A model generated the notes under the pieces. It had not been told where the DNA came from. It ran no database searches and worked only from the letters and a program-made list of their open reading frames with translations. From positions 1 to 64,000 of the forward strand of contig CAITNO010000102.1 in NCBI GenBank assembly GCA_903893795.1: a DNA stretch of 64,000 nucleotides. The letters are read 5' to 3'. The position numbers and the translations under genes were made by a program. Source of the stretch: Candidatus Hydrogenedentota bacterium. GTDB lineage: Bacteria > Hydrogenedentota > Hydrogenedentia > Hydrogenedentales > CAITNO01. Positions 15,297-23,996 of this stretch are shown one piece after another. Numbering within the stretch: position 1 is the stretch's first letter; every line of letters starts with the position of its first letter.

Positions 15297-17684
15297 TTAA
15301 GCCGCATATAATAATGACTGTAGTACGCAGACAGCGTCTCTAAGTTTCTCTGCCCCGCCGAACTTCTCGGCAATTTCCATCACATTCCCGTGTACAGAGA
15401 TGGGCGGCACCTGAAGCACTTCGGGCAACTGAAGTTGTTCTGGACCATGAGCGGCGTATTTCTCAAGGAGCTCCTCCAATATGGCCCGTGCTTCCGGCCC
15501 GTATTGGTCAAAGAAGTCCTTTCGGTTCTTCTTCAGCCGTTCGGCCCTTTCCCGGCGTGTTCGCAGCGGAACATTGAAAGCCAGATGGCAAATCATATCG
15601 AGAGGGTCCGCATCAGGTAATTTGGCAACTTCTTGAAGATGCCCGAAGTCTACCCCTCGTTCTGCCAGCATGTCTCTTATGGCCGCCCGTTGTTCGGGGT
15701 TGGCCCATTCCTCTTGAAGAGTATCCGAATCCGAATACAGCGTTCGTACCTGTTCGGCGGCATAGTCCGTGTACTTCACGACACGAAGCTGCTTGCCGGT
15801 ATTTGGGTCCAGTTCATAGACAACTTCTGCGGCAATCTCAACAAGTCCGTCGTCGAAATAGTATTTTCGTCGTGGTTGACCGAAATCGTCACCCAGAATA
15901 GTCTCGGGATAATCCGGTGACTCATCGGATTCCTGAGATGTGTCTTCCGCAACAATCTCGTAGGTGTCGGGAATGGTTTCGCCGTCTTCGTTGATGTCTT
16001 CCTCTGTCAGGAGGGCTGGCGTTCCGTCGAAATCCGGGTCTGCAAAATGGGCCGTTGCGGAACCGGTGTAATCGAGAATACTAAACCAAAGCTTGCCGTA
16101 GTCTTCACGGATACGGGTTCCACGCCCAATAATTTGCTTGAACTCCGTCATCGACCCAACGACACGGGCCAGCACGATATTCTTGCACGTTTGAACGTCC
16201 ACGCCGGTTGTCAGAAGTTGGCTTGTTGTCACGATGACGGGTGTAACCGTCTCAAGTTCTTTGAATCTGTCCAAATAGCCGCGGCCAATTGCCTTTTCAT
16301 CGGATGTGATGCGGCAGACATAATCCGGGTACTGCTGCATAAGGTCGGCATTCAAATTGGAAAGGGCTTCTCGCATTGTGTCGGCATGTTCCTGGTCCAC
16401 GCAGAACACGATGGTCTTGCCGAAGCGGTCTGTTCTCTTGAGAAAGTCGGTAAGATGTTTGGCAATAGCTTGAGTCCTGGCCCGTAACGCAACAGTCCGC
16501 TCAAAGTCCTTCGTATGGTATTCATCATCGGGAATGTCACGTCCATAACGGTCCGTGGTGCCGACATTGGGCCTCCATCCGGCAGCATCCCACTCGGAAA
16601 TCACCCGATGCACACGATAGGGGGCAAGAAAGCCGTCATCAATCCCTTGCTTCAGGCTGTATTGATAAATCGGATTGCCAAAGTAGGCATAAGTGTCAAC
16701 ATTGTCATCACGTTTGGGCGTGGCTGTCATGCCCAGTTGATAGGCCGAATCAAAGAAGTCCAAGATGGCCCGCCAGTTACCTTCGTCGTTGGCACTCCCA
16801 CGGTGGCACTCATCTACAATCACAAGGTCAAAGAAATCGCGACCAAACTCTTTATAGAGTCCGGGCCGCCGTTCGTCCTGGGCAATGGCTTGGTAGATGG
16901 CAAAGTACATCTCCCGGCTCTTGACGATTTCGCCGTTTTCAATCCGGTACCGGGCATCGCCGAAAGGAACGAACATCTTGTCCTTGGGGTCATCAATCAA
17001 GAAATTCCTGTCAGCAAGATACAGGATTCGGGGGCGTCTGTAATCACCGGTTCGATTCCAGCGGGATTCCCATAGCTTCCAACAGACTTGGAAGGCTACG
17101 AAGGTCTTTCCAGTGCCAGTGGCCATTGTCAGGAGCACCCGTTTCTTGCCTTGCAGGACAGCTTGAATGCTCCGGTTAATGGCAATTTCCTGATAGAAAC
17201 GAGGCTTCTTGTCTGACAGTCCGAAGCAGCGGGTGAGCAGACGAGAGGCAACACCCTCATCCGTGATTCCTTGGGCGGCCCGGTAGCGAGTCCAAAGCTC
17301 GTCAGGGGTGGGGAACTCCTTCATACGGGATTCTTGGCCCGTGGCAAAATCGAACTCGACGATTTCCTCGCCGTTGGTTGAGTAGGCGAACTGAAGGCCA
17401 AGCATCAAGGCGTATTCCTTGGCTTGCTGCAAACCGTCCGTGGGCTGTTTGTCAATGGACTTGGCCTCGACAACGGCTATTGTGAAATCCGCCGTATAGC
17501 GGAGGAGATAATCGGGCCGCTTGGGTTGACGCCGTTGGGCCTTATCGCCGACAAGGATGACGCGGCCGTCCGTCACGGCCCGTTGTTCAGCAAGAGAGTG
17601 CGGCTCCACGTCCCAACCTGCGTTCAGCAGTTTAGGCGTAACGAACTTCCTGCATGTATCAGCTTCCGTCAGCATGGCTCCCAT
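15297..17684 (-). CDS. hsdR: Type I restriction endonuclease/translocase HsdR
   Basis: The track ORF begins at 17876, but a good promoter at 17746-17774 lies inside it. The start is therefore set at 17684 (MGAMLTEADT; 17675 is equally possible), giving 795 residues. The N-terminal nuclease domain has RPDYLL and IAVVEAKS, a PD-(D/E)XK signature. The motor has TMATGTGKTF (Walker A), VDECHRG (Walker B), GMTATPKRDD and the late motif QIIGRGTRIRED. The end (LRTRRERAERLKKNRKDFFD onward) matches the EcoEI-type R C-terminal domain. It translocates and cuts unmethylated DNA. Confidence 0.95.
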   Translation of the reverse strand: MGAMLTEADTCRKFVTPKLLNAGWDVEPHSLAEQRAVTDGRVILVGDKAQRRQPKRPDYLLRYTADFTIAVVEAKSIDKQPTDGLQQAKEYALMLGLQFAYSTNGEEIVEFDFATGQESRMKEFPTPDELWTRYRAAQGITDEGVASRLLTRCFGLSDKKPRFYQEIAINRSIQAVLQGKKRVLLTMATGTGKTFVAFQVCWKLWESRWNRTGDYRRPRILYLADRNFLIDDPKDKMFVPFGDARYRIENGEIVKSREMYFAIYQAIAQDERRPGLYKEFGRDFFDLVIVDECHRGSANDEGNWRAILDFFDSAYQLGMTATPKRDDNVDTYAYFGNPIYQYSLKQGIDDGFLAPYRVHRVISEWDAAGWRPNVGTTDRYGRDIPDDEYHTKDFERTVALRARTQAIAKHLTDFLKRTDRFGKTIVFCVDQEHADTMREALSNLNADLMQQYPDYVCRITSDEKAIGRGYLDRFKELETVTPVIVTTSQLLTTGVDVQTCKNIVLARVVGSMTEFKQIIGRGTRIREDYGKLWFSILDYTGSATAHFADPDFDGTPALLTEEDINEDGETIPDTYEIVAEDTSQESDESPDYPETILGDDFGQPRRKYYFDDGLVEIAAEVVYELDPNTGKQLRVVKYTDYAAEQVRTLYSDSDTLQEEWANPEQRAAIRDMLAERGVDFGHLQEVAKLPDADPLDMICHLAFNVPLRTRRERAERLKKNRKDFFDQYGPEARAILEELLEKYAAHGPEQLQLPEVLQVPPISVHGNVMEIAEKFGGAEKLRDAVCVLQSLLYAA

Positions 17685-17745
17685 CACGACGTGTTGAGTG
17701 GCGTTCCCCCATAAATTAAGGAACACCTCGCCCAGAACAGGCTTC

Positions 17746-17774
17746 ATCATACCCAAAGTCCGTCTGTGCATCAA
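17746..17774 (-). promoter_or_regulatory. Promoter of the hsdR operon
   Basis: On the minus strand TTGATG (rc of 17769-17774), a 17 bp spacer and TATGAT (rc of 17746-17751) form a good sigma70-type promoter. It sits about 55 bp upstream of the chosen hsdR start and excludes the longer track ORF. Confidence 0.65.
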
Positions 17775-17867
17775 AAGGACAAGGGGGTGCTTGAAAAGAG
17801 GGTGATTCGGGTGTATTCTCTGGACACGGGTGGTCGGTGACCGGCAAATCACACGGGAGAGATAATC

Positions 17868-18710
17868 ATGGACCATACTTACGAAGAAATCAGAGATGTT
17901 TCTCTAGATATTCTTGCTGGACGTGAACGCGCATCGCATGAGCCAACACAGTATCAAAGTCTGCTCCTGGGAGTGCTGCAAGTCCTTGATAAACGCAGTT
18001 GCACACAAGAACCCCATTCATTGCCTTGGGGTGGACAGACAAACCGCTCAACACTCGACACTGAAATATTCCTTGAAGTCTTTTGGGACCTCTTTCGCCA
18101 AGGCATAATTACCCTTGGCGTAAATGATTCAAACAGAGAGTTCCCCTGGTTTCGAGTATCCTCATTTGGGAAGAGGATACTCGATTCTCACGACATTTAC
18201 TTCTTCCATGACGTTTCGACGTATGAGAAAGTAATCCTTCAGAACGTACCATCTATGAACCCTGTCACTTTGCTCTATTTAAAGGAATCTATGCAAGCGT
18301 TTCATGCCGGCTGCATCTTGTCGTGCTCGGTAATGTTGGGCGTTGCGGCTGAACACACGTTCTTGCAGTTGATGGAAACAGTCAACACCAATCCCGAAAA
18401 GGCTCTGCTCTTCAAAGAGATTGAAAAAGAGCGAACAATCCTTCGGAAGACGACGAAGTTCAGGAACATAATCCTTCAGCACATCAAAGATTTACCGCCG
18501 GTAGTCGCCGAGGACCTTGATTTGAATGTTTCAGGAATCCAATCAATTATCCGCAACTACCGAAATGAAGCTGGACATCCCACAGGCAAGATTATCGAGC
18601 GTGAACAGGCTTATGTCTTGCTCAACCTTTTCATCCCATACTGCAAGAAAATGTACCAGCTTAAGGAATTCTACGCGAGCACTGTATGCGGTTCTACACC
18701 CGCAGCATAA
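17868..18710 (+). CDS. Hypothetical protein divergent from the hsdR operon
   Basis: 280 residues, starting 7 nt after GGGAGAGATAATC. It appears soluble and mostly helical. Notable segments are PVTLLYLKESMQAFHAGC, CSVMLGVAAEHTFLQL and a C-terminal NYRNEAGHPTGKIIEREQAY. The last segment is reminiscent of DUF4145/HEPN-like helical proteins found in defence islands, which share an RN-x-AGHP-type helix junction. I cannot name the family with certainty. Its position back-to-back with the restriction operon suggests a defence or regulatory role. Confidence 0.65.
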   Translation: MDHTYEEIRDVSLDILAGRERASHEPTQYQSLLLGVLQVLDKRSCTQEPHSLPWGGQTNRSTLDTEIFLEVFWDLFRQGIITLGVNDSNREFPWFRVSSFGKRILDSHDIYFFHDVSTYEKVILQNVPSMNPVTLLYLKESMQAFHAGCILSCSVMLGVAAEHTFLQLMETVNTNPEKALLFKEIEKERTILRKTTKFRNIILQHIKDLPPVVAEDLDLNVSGIQSIIRNYRNEAGHPTGKIIEREQAYVLLNLFIPYCKKMYQLKEFYASTVCGSTPAA

Positions 18711-18779
18711 GTTCTTGGTCCTTGTGTTATTCCAACCGTCACCCTTATTGCCGCCAGTTCCCCTGCTAGTCCACCTGAC

Positions 18780-18795
18780 GTGCAACCGGTTGCAC
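18780..18795. repeat. 16 bp palindrome GTGCAACCGGTTGCAC (family copy)
   Basis: A perfect palindrome in the 279 bp gap before the GntR-type regulator. It is identical to the copy inside the recombinase gene at 9366. Confidence 0.7.
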
Positions 18796-18989
18796 ATCTA
18801 ATGGCCTCCTCATCTTGAAGCCATCATTGACGGGGGCTAGCCTACAAGTCCCGGTTATCAACTGCAACGTCGTGAATTGACGTTAGGAAGGCTGTAGGGA
18901 GTAGAATCAAGTTGAACGGGGCGAAGTATCCCGTCGAGAAGAGCTAGGGTTTCCAGGCAAAAGCTACGGGTTCAAGGAGAAACGCTACC

Positions 18990-19463
18990 ATGACCAGACC
19001 AAAATACAAGTCTACTGACGACCTGCTTGACCTGCTTTCACATGTGGACCTGCAAAGCAGCGTGGCCGTCTACACGCAGGTCGAAAATTCCATCCAGTAT
19101 GCCATCTCCTCCGGCCGCCTGAAGCCGGGCGACCAACTTCCGGCTGTTCGCGAACTTTCTGAGCGCCTGAAGGTCAACACAAACACCGTTTCCAAATCGT
19201 ACCGCGACCTAGTTGTCATGGGCCTGCTGTACACCCGCCGCGGCATGGGTGTCTTCGTCAGCAAGGACATCGAAGAGAAGTGCAAGGATGACTGCCGACG
19301 CCGGGTCCTCATCCGCCTCAATGAGGTGGTCTGCGAAAGCCGCGCCGCTGGTTTTAACGACAAGGAAGTCGTTGAGATTGTTGAAAAGGTGCTCAAGTTG
19401 AAATCGAACCCGTACGGCACTATGGCGCCCGCGCTGGCTGCGTACCTGCGTAAACGCAAATAG
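18990..19463 (+). CDS. GntR-family regulator, YtrA type
   Basis: 157 residues, starting after TTCAAGGAGAAACGCTACC. Residues about 25-95 are a GntR winged helix: AVYTQVENSIQYAISSGRLK, PGDQLPAVRELSERLKVNTN, TVSKSYRDLVVMGLLYTRRG, MGVFVS. The C-terminal domain is short and helical and has no ligand-binding fold, which is typical of the YtrA subfamily. These usually repress a nearby operon. It is the first gene before the EVE-nuclease and PLD-like genes, which makes those its plausible targets. Confidence 0.85.
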   Translation: MTRPKYKSTDDLLDLLSHVDLQSSVAVYTQVENSIQYAISSGRLKPGDQLPAVRELSERLKVNTNTVSKSYRDLVVMGLLYTRRGMGVFVSKDIEEKCKDDCRRRVLIRLNEVVCESRAAGFNDKEVVEIVEKVLKLKSNPYGTMAPALAAYLRKRK

Positions 19464-19559
19464 CCTGTCCCCGAAATTCTAGCACTTGTGGATGGGCTTT
19501 GTTCTGTCTGTGAAGGTTCCAAGGCCCTGGACCCAGAAGACTTGGAAGGATAACAAAGC

Positions 19560-20693
19560 ATGAACTACTGGTTAGACCTCTTTACGGGGACCACATGGGA
19601 TGAGTTCAAGAAAAATGGAGCCAAAACCAGCGGCTTCAGTTCCAGAATGCGGAAGCAGGTGGCGGCCATTCAGAAGGGTGACATCTTGATGTGCTATATG
19701 ACGGGGGTCATGCGCTGGGTTGGGGCTCTTGAAGTTCTCGGCACCAGTAGTGACAATTCCGCAATCTGGTCCCTTCGCGAATTCCCTGAACGTCTTAGCG
19801 TGAAACCCGTGGTCATGCTTAGCCCTGAAACAGGTGTGCCCATGAGCGAGCTTGAGGGCCATGTTGCCTTCTATGAAGGACCAACTGACCGAGGAGGTTT
19901 CAAGGGCTTCCTGCGGGGTAGTCCCAAGCTTTTCAAGAGTCCGGCTGACGGTGAATACATAATGCGATTAATGCGGGAGGCAGAGAGAACGCCTGTCGTC
20001 CGGCCAGTTGACCCTGCAAAACTTGCCCGCAAGCCGCTCTTCAAGGTGAGTGCAAAGAAAGGCAAAAGACTCGTTGAGACTCTTGTGAGCGTGCCAGACT
20101 CTGAAGAGAAGAATGGCCAGGTAAGTGAGCCAGAAATCACTGAGTCATCCGCTACACCCACGGAACATACCAGAATCGAGCACCTTCTTCTCACTCTCGG
20201 CAAAGAAATGGGGTTTGACATATGGGTCGCAAAGAACGATAGAAGCAAGGCGTACAACGGAACATTGCTTGGTAGCTTGCCAGGCATGGTGGACGACCTT
20301 CCCACACAGTTCAATGAAGCAACGAACCGGACAATCGAGCTTATAGACGTTCTGTGGCTCAAGGGAAACTCCATTGTCGCGGCTTTTGAGGTGGAATGGA
20401 CGACCGCAATCTACTCAGGCTTATTGCGCATGAGCGACCTTCTTGCGTTGCAGCCTAACCTCAACATCAAGCTCTATATCGTCGCGCCGGACGACCGCGC
20501 ATCGAAGGTACAACAGGAAATCCTCCGGCCAACTTTCACGCTCAGAGAAAGGCCGCTTGCAGAAATGTGCGGTTTTCTTTCCAGTTCTGTCCTTACAGAG
20601 AAGATTGAAGGCGTCCGGAGGCTTGGACTTGCTGCTTCGCTGAAGTCCGATTTTCTGGAACAACTGGCCGAATACTTCGCGGCTGACGAGTAG
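19560..20693 (+). CDS. EVE domain-restriction nuclease-like fusion protein
   Basis: 377 residues, starting 9 nt after GGAAGGATAACAAAGC. Residues 1-150 look like an EVE (PUA/YTH-like) module: MNYWLDLFTGTTWDEF, QKGDILMCYMTGVMRWVGAL. EVE modules read modified bases such as 5-methylcytosine derivatives. After a linker, residues about 205-370 form a nuclease-like domain: GFDIWVAKNDRSKAYNG, IELIDVLWLKGN, AAFEVEWTTAIYSGLLRMSD, LYIVAPDDRASKVQ. The ID ... FEVE spacing resembles PD-(D/E)XK, but the usual lysine is replaced by Glu. It is likely a modification-dependent restriction enzyme. Confidence 0.7.
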   Translation: MNYWLDLFTGTTWDEFKKNGAKTSGFSSRMRKQVAAIQKGDILMCYMTGVMRWVGALEVLGTSSDNSAIWSLREFPERLSVKPVVMLSPETGVPMSELEGHVAFYEGPTDRGGFKGFLRGSPKLFKSPADGEYIMRLMREAERTPVVRPVDPAKLARKPLFKVSAKKGKRLVETLVSVPDSEEKNGQVSEPEITESSATPTEHTRIEHLLLTLGKEMGFDIWVAKNDRSKAYNGTLLGSLPGMVDDLPTQFNEATNRTIELIDVLWLKGNSIVAAFEVEWTTAIYSGLLRMSDLLALQPNLNIKLYIVAPDDRASKVQQEILRPTFTLRERPLAEMCGFLSSSVLTEKIEGVRRLGLAASLKSDFLEQLAEYFAADE

Positions 20694-20759
20694 TCATTAG
20701 TGATGAACGTGAATGCACATTCCGTTACTTACTCCTTTTCCTGATGTGGGGTACGACTA

Positions 20760-21926
20760 ATGAAATCAAAGGAAGAGATTGATATTACGGAAGTATGGAA
20801 ATGTGCTGTCAGGGATGTGTCGCCAGAGTGGTACAAGGCGGCTCGGTTAGCACAGGAAGGTGTCGAGGCCTTTTTCCCATACGTGTCGTCGTGCCAGTTG
20901 GCTAGCGCGATTCCGGACCACGTACCAATCCAATTGTATACGCGATTTGATGCTGAAGTATTTGCGTCGGGAGCATCGTCATTCTCTGTTGTGAAACGAC
21001 TCTTTGCACGTCCTGGATTGCGTCTTTTCGGACTCGCCGAACTTCATGCGAAGATTCTCCTCGTGGACCGACGGTTTGTATCCGTCGGAAGTCAAAATCT
21101 TACTGTGCGAGGCACCAAGAACCTTGAGGCAACGCTCTTCAGTGATGGTCTTCACAATGCAACAGAGGTCTATGAGAGTACGGCTAACTGGAAATCCAAA
21201 GCGTTCGAAGTCAATAGCGACATGTTGGCAGCAATGGAGGCTGCACTTCCATATCTCAGGAAACTCTACGCCGCCTTTCTGAAGGAAGCTCACAAGTGCA
21301 ATGAACAGGTTCAGTTCCACAGGGAGGAGGCCAGGAGACGGCGAGAAAAGATTGCAAAAGAGAAGGCGCGGGTGGAGCAGCTGCAGACGGAGGCGAGCAC
21401 CGCTTATGTCCTTAAAAGGCGGGAACTGCTACACGCGATTGATGACTTCTGCCCTGACGGTCGAGTGTCTGAGGAGTTTGCCAAGGAATTCATAGAGTAT
21501 TCAGCGTGGACTAAGAATTCCTGGGGGCACGGTCCTCGCCCAGCAGAAGGGGCTGCGAGAAATGTATTTCATGTGCCAGGTCTGGGATGGTGCTGGAACT
21601 GTGGAGCGAATATTAATAGGCACAAATTGGCGGTCAGTTTTGCAATACTTGAATGCAAGCGAATAATTGGTGACATTTGTGATGATTCCACCTACATAGA
21701 AACCCATCCCTATGGGGAAATACTAGAACGACTCAAGAATGCTGTATGGTCATGTGTGGCGGATAGCAATCATCAGTGGAATAAGGATTGGTATAGGTGT
21801 GAAGACAACTGCCTTATGTTTGGTTATCATAAAATAAATCTATGCGACTTCGTGCAAAGAATCCTGGAGTACTTACCAGTAAAAGAGGTTTATGAACGCT
21901 GGAAGTACTTGGTGTCGGTTATGTAA
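20760..21926 (+). CDS. Phospholipase D-like (HKD) protein
   Basis: 388 residues. Residues about 95-135 contain one HKD motif, ELHAKILLVDRRFVSVGSQN, followed by LTVRGTKNLEATLF, which is typical of PLD-superfamily nucleases. Only one HKD is visible, so it may act as a dimer. Residues about 185-225 (REEARRRREKIAKEKARVEQ) are a charged coiled coil. The C-terminal part has CWNCG and several further Cys residues. It follows the EVE-nuclease gene by 66 bp. PLD-like nucleases with coiled coils are common in defence loci, but no specific system was recognised. Confidence 0.7.
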   Translation: MKSKEEIDITEVWKCAVRDVSPEWYKAARLAQEGVEAFFPYVSSCQLASAIPDHVPIQLYTRFDAEVFASGASSFSVVKRLFARPGLRLFGLAELHAKILLVDRRFVSVGSQNLTVRGTKNLEATLFSDGLHNATEVYESTANWKSKAFEVNSDMLAAMEAALPYLRKLYAAFLKEAHKCNEQVQFHREEARRRREKIAKEKARVEQLQTEASTAYVLKRRELLHAIDDFCPDGRVSEEFAKEFIEYSAWTKNSWGHGPRPAEGAARNVFHVPGLGWCWNCGANINRHKLAVSFAILECKRIIGDICDDSTYIETHPYGEILERLKNAVWSCVADSNHQWNKDWYRCEDNCLMFGYHKINLCDFVQRILEYLPVKEVYERWKYLVSVM

Positions 21927-21941
21927 GAACGGCTATGTGGC

Positions 21942-21957
21942 GTGCCACCGGTGGCAC
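21942..21957. repeat. 16 bp palindrome GTGCCACCGGTGGCAC (family copy)
   Basis: Identical to the copy at 8667 and located 15 bp after the stop of the PLD-like gene. Confidence 0.7.
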
Positions 21958-22130
21958 GAAGATATTCAACATTCCACACGGTCGCGCAAGTTTGAAAATG
22001 GAATCAACAGGCCAAGACAGCTACAATGAGTAGTCAAAGTTACGGTATTGGCCAGAGCATATGAACTGACCGTTCTTAGGCCAGATATCCTAAGCAGCGA
22101 ATGATTACGACAAAGCAAGGAAAATGTTTA

Positions 22131-22331
22131 ATGTCTACGCCTGTATGGGGTTCTTCTGATGGCGGCATTGAAATATGCCCCAAGTGTGGTGCGAAGTACC
22201 GGGTAACATTAACAAGATTGCCGTGCCGAGATAAGGACAGTTTTCACTGTAATAACTGTGGAGAATTAATAAGTGAGTGGAATGATACCGAATTTCCCAG
22301 CTATTCACCCATTGAAGAGGACAGCAAGTAG
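22131..22331 (+). CDS. Small zinc-ribbon protein
   Basis: The start at 22131 (MSTPVWGSS) follows AAGGAAAATGTTTA; 22101 is an alternative. The 66-residue protein has CPKCGAKYRVTLTRLPCRDK and CNNCGELISEWNDTE, so two CxxC knuckles form a zinc ribbon. The DKDSFHCNNCG pattern recurs in small proteins annotated only as hypothetical in proteobacteria. The function is unknown. Confidence 0.65.
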   Translation: MSTPVWGSSDGGIEICPKCGAKYRVTLTRLPCRDKDSFHCNNCGELISEWNDTEFPSYSPIEEDSK

Positions 22332-22581
22332 GTCGAACTGTCATTTATGATATACGCCTTAACCACAGTCTATGCGCCGTGGAAGAGATAACCATAATCG
22401 CAGCGGGTAGCAGGATTCTCGATAGGCCCATCGTGGCAAAAACAGACAGTGATAGAATCTTTGAAATAGACCTTGCTTAACTGCAATCGCTAATATTGTT
22501 GTAGTGCAAGTGCAATCCGACTGTTGAGAATGTGACATGTCGGAAGTCGCTCACCTACATCGACTATGTTGGATGGTATTG
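22332..22581. other. Non-coding gap before the umuDC-side repeats
   Basis: Together with the decayed repeat next to it, this belongs to a 363 bp stretch without an intact gene between the small zinc-ribbon gene and umuC. I see no ORF with support and no RNA gene. Confidence 0.4.
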
Positions 22582-22640
22582 TCATCCAGCCTTGGCCACA
22601 TCCCTCATCCCCAGCAACCGTCTACCGTCGCGAGACGCCG
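22582..22640 (-). pseudogene. Decayed gene 3' end encoding RLLGMRDVAKAG
   Basis: On the minus strand this reads RRLLGMRDVAKAG followed by TGA. It matches the C-terminus of the ParB-like HTH gene at 25233 (RLLGMRGMAKAG) and two further remnants at 24525 and 25758. No intact reading frame extends upstream. Confidence 0.55.
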
Positions 22641-22648
22641 CCAACCCC

Positions 22649-22664
22649 GTGCCACCGGTAGCAC
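22649..22664. repeat. 16 bp near-palindrome GTGCCACCGGTAGCAC (family copy, one mismatch)
   Basis: One base differs from the copies at 8667 and 21942. It lies between a decayed gene end and the umuC stop. Confidence 0.55.
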
Positions 22665-22694
22665 CACAATCAAGGAATGGCCGAAGTTACACCG

Positions 22695-23996
22695 TCACAC
22701 CCGAGCAATGGGCAGTTCATCCCAGCGGGTGGTAAATCGCCGGGAGAGACTGCGCTGTTGCATCTTCCACGGACGTTCGATACCGGCTGCGGCAAAGACC
22801 ATAGTGTTTCGGCCCCATTCCCCGTTGATGCCGTCCACAACCTGCATGAGCCGTTTCGACTTGGGATTCTCTTCGGCAAACAGGTCCGTTTGGACAAGAT
22901 GGTCTGGCACAATCTCAGCCAACATCACCCCGACACGTTTGTAACGGTATCCACCTTGGTATATCTCCTTCAGTCCATCAGTTGCTGCCTGAATCAACGC
23001 CGGAGTGTGGGATATGGGCAGGGGAAGCATTCGTACCGCATTGTTGGCATATTGCGGTTGGTCGTTATGGAAGGGATTGGTCATCAGGAACACCTGCACC
23101 ATCCGTGCCAATAAGTGTTCCTTCCGTAATTTCTCTGCCGCCACCGATGTATAGGCGCAAATAGCCTCGCGCAGGACCGCATACTCTGACACATCTGCGC
23201 CAAAGGTCCGTGAACAGACCACGGTTTGCCGGGGTACAGGACTATCTCCGAGCGGATAACAGGCCGTGCCACCCAGCTCCATTACCGTCCGCATTACGCA
23301 CACACTGAAATGTCGCCGCATGCGCTGTGGGTCACTACGCATTAGGTCCAGTGCCGTATGTATTCCCATAGAGCCCAGTGACCGACCCAACCGGCTTCCA
23401 ATACCCCAAACGTCCTTCACGTTGAGGGTTCCCAACAGTTCTTCCGGCACGGATTCCTCCAGCCAATTCATCACACCGCCAAGGTCCGGACTACGTTTCG
23501 CCAGTCTGTTGCTTACCTTGGCCAGCGTCTTGGTGGGGCCTATTCCTATGCTTATCGGTATGCCCGTCCAACGGAACACCATATTGCTCAGAGTCCGCAT
23601 CCGGTCAGTAAGGCCCTTTGAGGGAAAAGACGAAAGGTTGAGGAACGCCTCATCCACAGAGTACACCTCTATCATGGGCACGTTTTGGGCCAGAACACGC
23701 ATGACTCGATGCGACATGTCCCCGTACAGCGGGTAGTTTGAGGAACGTACACATACCCTGTTGCGACGGATGAACGGCTCCCATTCGTGATAGGGGACAC
23801 CCATTGGAATTCCCAGTGCCTTGGCTTCACTGGACCGTGCCACAATGCAGCCATCGTTGTTCGACAGCACCACCACCGGACGGCCGCAAAGTGAGGGGTC
23901 GAATGCTCGTTCGCATGAGGCGTAGAAATTGTTGCAGTCGGCCAGTGCATAGACCGGCCCGCACACCCTAGAGTCATCAGACGGCATGGATGACAT
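22695..23996 (-). CDS. umuC: UmuC, Y-family translesion DNA polymerase subunit
   Basis: 433 residues from the start at 23996 (MSSMPSDDSR); 24008 and 23987 are alternatives. The palm contains ALADCNNFYASCERAFDPSL and YSVDEAFLNLSS with the catalytic acidic residues. Other UmuC hallmarks are VVVLSNNDGCIVARS, KALGIPMGVPYHEW and ISIGIGPTKTLAKVSNRLAK. It forms DNA polymerase V with processed UmuD and copies past DNA damage with low fidelity. It overlaps umuD by 20 bp and is under the same SOS-like promoter. Plasmid- and ICE-borne umuDC pairs are common. Confidence 0.93.
   Translation of the reverse strand: MSSMPSDDSRVCGPVYALADCNNFYASCERAFDPSLCGRPVVVLSNNDGCIVARSSEAKALGIPMGVPYHEWEPFIRRNRVCVRSSNYPLYGDMSHRVMRVLAQNVPMIEVYSVDEAFLNLSSFPSKGLTDRMRTLSNMVFRWTGIPISIGIGPTKTLAKVSNRLAKRSPDLGGVMNWLEESVPEELLGTLNVKDVWGIGSRLGRSLGSMGIHTALDLMRSDPQRMRRHFSVCVMRTVMELGGTACYPLGDSPVPRQTVVCSRTFGADVSEYAVLREAICAYTSVAAEKLRKEHLLARMVQVFLMTNPFHNDQPQYANNAVRMLPLPISHTPALIQAATDGLKEIYQGGYRYKRVGVMLAEIVPDHLVQTDLFAEENPKSKRLMQVVDGINGEWGRNTMVFAAAGIERPWKMQQRSLSRRFTTRWDELPIARV

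Noticed and set aside
18711-18989. Possible tRNA or attachment site in the gap before the GntR gene
   Set aside because: No cloverleaf could be folded by eye, and no direct repeat matching another element end was seen.
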